Shown: positions 10,538 to 14,161 of the stretch, one piece after another | Layout: each line of letters starts with the position of its first letter | How positions within the stretch are numbered: the first letter of the stretch is position 1 | NCBI GenBank assembly: GCA_937863905.1 | Contig: CALMHV010000326.1 | Location: 1-14,161, forward strand | Direction: 5' to 3' | DNA from: an uncultured Bacillota bacterium | GTDB taxonomy: Bacteria > Bacillota > Sulfobacillia > UBA995 > UBA9673 | Length of the DNA: 14,161 nucleotides | Notes under the pieces: generated by a model | The model's input: the letters and a program-made list of their open reading frames with translations, nothing else | Databases searched by the model: none | Told to the model about the DNA's origin: nothing | Program-made: the position numbers and the translations under genes

Positions 10538-12925
10538 TTGGCCGATTCCGGTAAGAAGCGCTTGGTCCCGACCGACTTCATGAAGTTCGAGTTCGTGGGG
10601 GACCCCCAGATCTCGCCTGACGCGAGCCGGGTGGCCTACGTGCGGACGGTCGTCGACCCCAAGGACAACAAGTACCGGTCCGCCATCATGACGGTTCCCG
10701 CCGCCTTGACCGCCCCCAGCGGCTCCGGCGCACCCATCTCCACACCCTTCACCAGCGGCATCACTCCCGACAGTTCACCCCGCTGGTCCCCGGACGGCGC
10801 CTACCTGGCCTTTCTCTCCGGCCGCGATGCCGGCGTCGGCGACGACGAGGCCAAGAAGAAGGCCGGCGCCCAGCTCTGGGTCGCCCCCACCGGTGGCGGC
10901 GAGGCCCGGCCCATCACGGCCATCAAGGGCGGGGTGACGGAGTACGTCTGGTCCCCCGACAGCCGGTTCATCGCCTTTGCGGCCGGCATCAAGCCGGAGG
11001 GGCCGGAATGGCTGGACGAGAAGCCGAAGGACAAGGCGGACGAAGCCTCGGCCGTCAAGTCCGGCGAGATGGCGGGTGAGGCCGCGACCGAGACACCCGG
11101 CGAGGCCGCCTCCCTGGAAGCCAAACCCGACAAGGCCCCCGACCCCGACGACTTCGAGGCCCTCTTCAAGAAGCACACCGAGGGCGTGAAGCACATCACG
11201 CGCGTCTTCTACCGCCTCGACGGGATGGGCTACCTCGAGAACCGTAGGAGCCAGGTCTTCGTCATCGACGTCCAGGCCGCTCTGGCCGGCTTTCCGGGCG
11301 CGGGCCCGGCGGTGAAGCCCGTCCAGGTGACCAGTGGCGACTTCGACCACACCGGCCCGGCGTTCTCCCCGGACGGGAAGTCCCTCGCCGTCAGCGCCTG
11401 CCGCGACGACAACCCCGACCTGCAGAAGTACGCCGACATCTGGGTCTTTCGCCTGCCGGAGGTGGTCGCGGCGCCGGCGGAAGGCGGCGAGGCGAAACCG
11501 GCCGCGCTCGACGCCAACCCCAAGCGGCTGACCGCGCGCACCGGCCCGTTCCACTCGCCTTCCTGGTCGCCGGATGGCAAGCAGGTCGCCTTCCTCGGCC
11601 ACGAGAACGAACTCACTTGGTACACCGACGACAAGCTGTGGCTGGTCGAGATCGGCAAGGATGGCGTGGCCAAGCCCCGCTGTCTGACCAAGGAGTTCGG
11701 CCGGGCTTTTGGCGACCAGTCCATCTCCGACATGCGCGTGGAGGGTGGGGACACTCGCCCGGCTTGGTCGCCCGACGGTAAGGTTGTCTTCCTCCTCGCC
11801 TCCGACCGCGGAACGACGCACCTTCACGCCGTGGAGGTGGCGAACGGCCGGGTGAGCCAGCTGACGACGGGGGACTGGGTCATCTTCGGGTGGTCGGCCG
11901 ACGCCAGCCGGCGCAACTTCGCCTTCTCCCTGGCCCGCCCGGAAAACCCGAACGACATCTACGTCGGCCGCATTCCGGAGACCTCGGCCCCGGCCAAGTG
12001 GCCGCTCGCCCCGGCCGGAATGGCCGACCTGGACATCATCGCCCGCCAGCCGGTGACCCGGACCAACGTGGAGTTTCTCAAGAGCCGCTTCGTGAGCCGC
12101 CCGGAGAGGTTCACCTTCAACGCCCAGGGCGGCCCGCTGATCGACGGGTGGGCCATCAAGCCCGTCGGCTACAGCGAGGGCGAGCGCTACCCGGCCGTGC
12201 TCGAAATCCACGGCGGTCCGATGGCCATGTACGCCGGGTCCTTCTTCTTTGAGTTCCAGCTCCTCGCGGCCTCGGGCATCGGCGTCATCTTCTGCAACCC
12301 GCGCGGCAGCCAGGGGTACGGCGAGGAGTTCTGCGCGGGCATCAAGGAAGAGTGGGGCAAGAACGACTACGCCGACATCCTGGCCTGCGTGGACCAGGCT
12401 CTGGCCTTGTTCCCCTGGGTCGACGAGGACCGGCTCGGCGTGGCCGGCGGCTCCTACGGCGGCTACATGACCACCTGGGTCATCGGGCACACCGACCGTT
12501 TCAAGGCGGCCTGCTCGATGCGGGCGGTCAACAACTGCCACAGCTTCTTCGGGACGAGCGACACCGGGTTCCACTGGGAGGACATCTGGCACGGCACGCC
12601 GTGGAAGGACTGGGAGAAGCTCATCCAGCAGTCGCCCATCACCTACGCGGCCAACATCAAGACCCCCACTCTGGTCATTCACAACGAGGAAGACCATCGC
12701 TGCCTCATCGAGCAGGGCGAGCAGCTCTTCGCCGCCCTGAAGAAGCTCGGCGTGGAGGCCGAGTTCGTGCGGTACCCCGGCGAGAGCCACGGCCTGTCGC
12801 GCGGCGGCAAGCCCTGGCACCGGGTCCACCGTCTGAAGAGCATCGTGGAGTGGTTCGAGCGCAAGCTGAAACCGGCGCCGGTCAAGCGGGAGACTCGCGG
12901 CAAGGGCAAGGTGGCGGGCCGGTAG
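10538..12925 (+). CDS. S9C-type prolyl oligopeptidase family serine peptidase (acylaminoacyl-peptidase-like)
   Basis: A 795-residue two-domain peptidase with an N-terminal beta-propeller and a C-terminal alpha/beta-hydrolase. PD40-type propeller blades are marked by repeats of the form WSPDG...AF: around residues 83, 138, 276, 343 and 410. The hydrolase domain starts near 520 and has the HGGP oxyanion segment (558-561), the nucleophile S639 in GGSYGG, D719 in NEEDH and H751 in ESHGL, so the catalytic triad is complete. It probably removes acylated or free N-terminal residues from short peptides in the cytosol, because no signal peptide is seen. Residues about 152-205 are a charged Glu/Lys/Ala/Pro-rich insertion inside the propeller, likely a flexible surface loop. 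A functional link to the acyl-CoA genes is not evident. The gene starts with TTG, 115 bases after the radical SAM gene. Confidence 0.94.
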   Translation: MADSGKKRLVPTDFMKFEFVGDPQISPDASRVAYVRTVVDPKDNKYRSAIMTVPAALTAPSGSGAPISTPFTSGITPDSSPRWSPDGAYLAFLSGRDAGVGDDEAKKKAGAQLWVAPTGGGEARPITAIKGGVTEYVWSPDSRFIAFAAGIKPEGPEWLDEKPKDKADEASAVKSGEMAGEAATETPGEAASLEAKPDKAPDPDDFEALFKKHTEGVKHITRVFYRLDGMGYLENRRSQVFVIDVQAALAGFPGAGPAVKPVQVTSGDFDHTGPAFSPDGKSLAVSACRDDNPDLQKYADIWVFRLPEVVAAPAEGGEAKPAALDANPKRLTARTGPFHSPSWSPDGKQVAFLGHENELTWYTDDKLWLVEIGKDGVAKPRCLTKEFGRAFGDQSISDMRVEGGDTRPAWSPDGKVVFLLASDRGTTHLHAVEVANGRVSQLTTGDWVIFGWSADASRRNFAFSLARPENPNDIYVGRIPETSAPAKWPLAPAGMADLDIIARQPVTRTNVEFLKSRFVSRPERFTFNAQGGPLIDGWAIKPVGYSEGERYPAVLEIHGGPMAMYAGSFFFEFQLLAASGIGVIFCNPRGSQGYGEEFCAGIKEEWGKNDYADILACVDQALALFPWVDEDRLGVAGGSYGGYMTTWVIGHTDRFKAACSMRAVNNCHSFFGTSDTGFHWEDIWHGTPWKDWEKLIQQSPITYAANIKTPTLVIHNEEDHRCLIEQGEQLFAALKKLGVEAEFVRYPGESHGLSRGGKPWHRVHRLKSIVEWFERKLKPAPVKRETRGKGKVAGR

Positions 12926-12946
12926 CCGGCAGGAAGACTGGAGGCT

Positions 12947-13879
12947 ATGACAAGACAAGCGGGTCTTGATGGCCGGCGCCTCGGCCCCGTCACGGTCATC
13001 TTCGGGGCTTCGGGCGGTGTCTTCCCGCACTGCGTGAGCCTGCTGGTCGACGGCGGCACGGAGAAAGCCGTCATCGACCCCGGGGCGGACGCCGAGGCGT
13101 TGCGGCGCTGGGCCCGGGTGGTCACGCGCATCCTGAACACCCACTACCATTTCGACCACATCCACGGGAACCGTCTCTTCCCCAACGCGACCGTGATGTT
13201 GAACCAGGTGGAACAGGAGTGCTTCCCGCGGCTGGAGTCCGTCGCCGGCAAGCTGGGCATCCAGGAGATTTACGGAGACGCGGGCGTGGCGGAATGGATC
13301 CGGGCGGTGGCCGCGGGGACGTCTCCTCCGGCTCCGTTCAGTCCGGCGTTTCGGCCGGAGTGGTGGTTCTCCACCCGGGTTCCGGCGGAGGCCTACCCCT
13401 ACGGCGAGTTCGCGATCGGTTCGGTGCGGATGGTCATGGTCCACAGCCCGGGGCATACAGCCGGGCTGGCCTGTCCCTTCTTCCCCGAGGAGGGCCTCGT
13501 CTACACGGCCGACATCGACCTGACCCGGTTCGGCCCCTGGTACTTCGGCACGGACGGCGACATCGACGCTTTTATCCGCTCGTCCCGGGCCCTGCTGGCT
13601 CTGGACGCGGAATGGTACCTCACCGGTCACGAGGAGGGCCTCCTCCGGCGGTCTGAGTTCGCGGAGCGGCTGGAGGGCTACCTGGCCATCATCGACAAGC
13701 GCGACCGGCGCATCCTCGACCTTCTCGGCCAAGGCGTTTCCGAGGAGCGCCTCACGGACCACGGCGTCCTCTACCCGACCCGCTATCACGTCGACCCCTG
13801 GGTGCGGATGTGGGACACCCTAGGCACCAGGAAGCACGTGGCCAGGCTGCGGGCGCGAGGGCTCGTCGGCCGGAGGTGA
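12947..13879 (+). CDS. Metallo-beta-lactamase-fold hydrolase
   Basis: A 310-residue MBL-fold protein distinct from the one in the left arm. The metal motif THYHFDH gives H66, H68, D70 and H71; H170 is in HSPGHTAG, D189 in YTADIDL and H228 in LTGHEEG, so a two-metal centre is likely. After the metal core it continues with a long helical tail (about 230-310). It lacks the C-terminal winged helix of the other MBL protein and has a Trp/Pro-rich insertion (127-150) before the fourth metal ligand. Substrates of such proteins include thioesters, lactones, phosphodiesters and sulfatides; no choice can be made here. The ATG at 12947 has TGGAGG only two bases before it, so the AGGAAG at 12931-12936 may be the working site. 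It follows the peptidase by 21 bases and overlaps the next gene. Confidence 0.87.
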   Translation: MTRQAGLDGRRLGPVTVIFGASGGVFPHCVSLLVDGGTEKAVIDPGADAEALRRWARVVTRILNTHYHFDHIHGNRLFPNATVMLNQVEQECFPRLESVAGKLGIQEIYGDAGVAEWIRAVAAGTSPPAPFSPAFRPEWWFSTRVPAEAYPYGEFAIGSVRMVMVHSPGHTAGLACPFFPEEGLVYTADIDLTRFGPWYFGTDGDIDAFIRSSRALLALDAEWYLTGHEEGLLRRSEFAERLEGYLAIIDKRDRRILDLLGQGVSEERLTDHGVLYPTRYHVDPWVRMWDTLGTRKHVARLRARGLVGRR

Positions 13880-14161
13880 GCGACGCGGCAGCCCCTGTGT
13901 TCGATGACAAGCAGTTCAAGGCCTGGCTTAGCGACCTCGCGGGCCTTGAGACCCACACGGCCAGGCGCTACGAATTGGAGGTCGCCCTTGACCCCGCGAA
14001 CGGCCTCCTCGAAGTGGAGGGGACCGTGAGCCTGGCGCCAGCCGCGCCACCGGGGCCACCCGTGCCGCCCGCGCCACCCGTGCCGCCCGCGCCACCCGCG
14101 CCACCCGCGCCACCCCCGCCACCGGGGCTCCTGGCCCAAGAGGCGCGTTTCCTCCTCTCGC
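13876..14161 (+). CDS. Partial gene: proline-rich protein with a possible M1-peptidase-like N terminus
   Basis: An open frame from the GTG at 13876, overlapping the MBL stop as GTGA, runs off the window after 95 residues. GGAG directly precedes the GTG, and an in-frame GTG at 13897 is an alternative start with the GGAGG too far upstream. Residues 31-53 (RYELEVALDPANGLLEVEGTVSL) resemble the first beta strands of M1-family aminopeptidases, which usually begin Y-x-L-x-V-x-L-D-P; this is a weak, unconfirmed likeness. Residues 55-83 are an almost pure Pro/Ala/Val block of PPA and PPV units, followed by GLLAQEARFLLS. No signal peptide is visible. Coupling to the MBL gene suggests co-expression. 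Without the rest of the gene no function can be given. Confidence 0.6.
   Translation, partial: MSDAAAPVFDDKQFKAWLSDLAGLETHTARRYELEVALDPANGLLEVEGTVSLAPAAPPGPPVPPAPPVPPAPPAPPAPPPPPGLLAQEARFLLS
14038..14124 (+). repeat. 9/18-base tandem repeat encoding Pro-Pro-Ala/Val
   Basis: The unit GCGCCACCC, with a variant GTGCCGCCC, repeats about eight times, partly as an 18-base higher unit, and is flanked on both sides by CCACCGGGG. It keeps the reading frame and encodes residues 55-83 of the partial gene. Copy number is likely to vary by replication slippage in steps of three amino acids. Confidence 0.8.

Noticed and set aside
10775..13789. A 1004-codon open frame on the minus strand antisense to the peptidase and second MBL genes
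   Set aside because: It mirrors two genes with complete catalytic motifs, has no recognisable domain, and is rich in Arg, Gly, Val and Ala as expected for an antisense frame in GC-rich DNA.
14038..14124. CRISPR-like or mobile-element repeat
   Set aside because: The units are 9 or 18 bases long without spacers and keep a reading frame; it is a coding tandem repeat. I saw no transposase, tRNA, rRNA or CRISPR array anywhere in the window.

Overview
The window is GC-rich DNA (roughly two-thirds G+C by eye) from a bacterial chromosome. Nearly every gene has a strong GGAGG-type ribosome binding site, and starts are a mix of ATG, GTG and TTG. That combination, with a cobalamin-type radical SAM enzyme and a complete acyl-CoA oxidation set, fits a deep-branching high-GC member of the Bacillota (Symbiobacterium-, Limnochorda- or Thermaerobacter-like). 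This is an inference from style; no rRNA or other taxonomic marker lies in the window, and Actinomycetota or Chloroflexota are not excluded.

Layout. Two gene arms diverge from a 409-base intergenic region (3964-4372). The left arm (minus strand, transcribed leftward) holds acyl-CoA dehydrogenase (2800-3963), a pair of strong GC hairpins (2706-2778), a metallo-beta-lactamase-fold hydrolase with a C-terminal winged helix (1649-2686), an SDR dehydrogenase (840-1598) and enoyl-CoA hydratase (3-815). The right arm (plus strand) holds an SCP2 lipid-binding protein (4373-4693), a CaiB/BaiF protein of the alpha-methylacyl-CoA racemase type (4742-5944), a thiolase (5958-7109) and a CoA-transferase whose alpha and beta subunits are fused (7109-8926). 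These are packed tightly: the thiolase RBS touches the upstream stop codon, and the transferase start overlaps the thiolase stop. Downstream on the same strand, after larger gaps, come a cobalamin-binding-type radical SAM protein (9016-10422), an S9C-type prolyl oligopeptidase (10538-12925), a second metallo-beta-lactamase-fold protein (12947-13879) and the start of a gene with a proline-rich tandem repeat (13876 to the window end).

How they work together. The two divergent arms supply all four beta-oxidation steps: dehydrogenation (acyl-CoA dehydrogenase), hydration (enoyl-CoA hydratase), oxidation (SDR) and thiolysis (thiolase). A racemase-like enzyme could correct 2-methyl stereochemistry, an SCP2 protein could hold the lipid acyl-CoA, and a glutaconate-CoA-transferase-like fusion could load or unload CoA. 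This looks like a dedicated catabolic cluster for a branched, isoprenoid, alicyclic or dicarboxylic acid rather than housekeeping fatty-acid oxidation. The substrate cannot be read from sequence. A 16-bp perfect inverted repeat in the middle of the divergent region (4149-4164) is a good candidate operator for joint control, probably by a TetR-type regulator encoded elsewhere. The peptidase and the last two genes look unrelated to this pathway and probably belong to separate transcription units.
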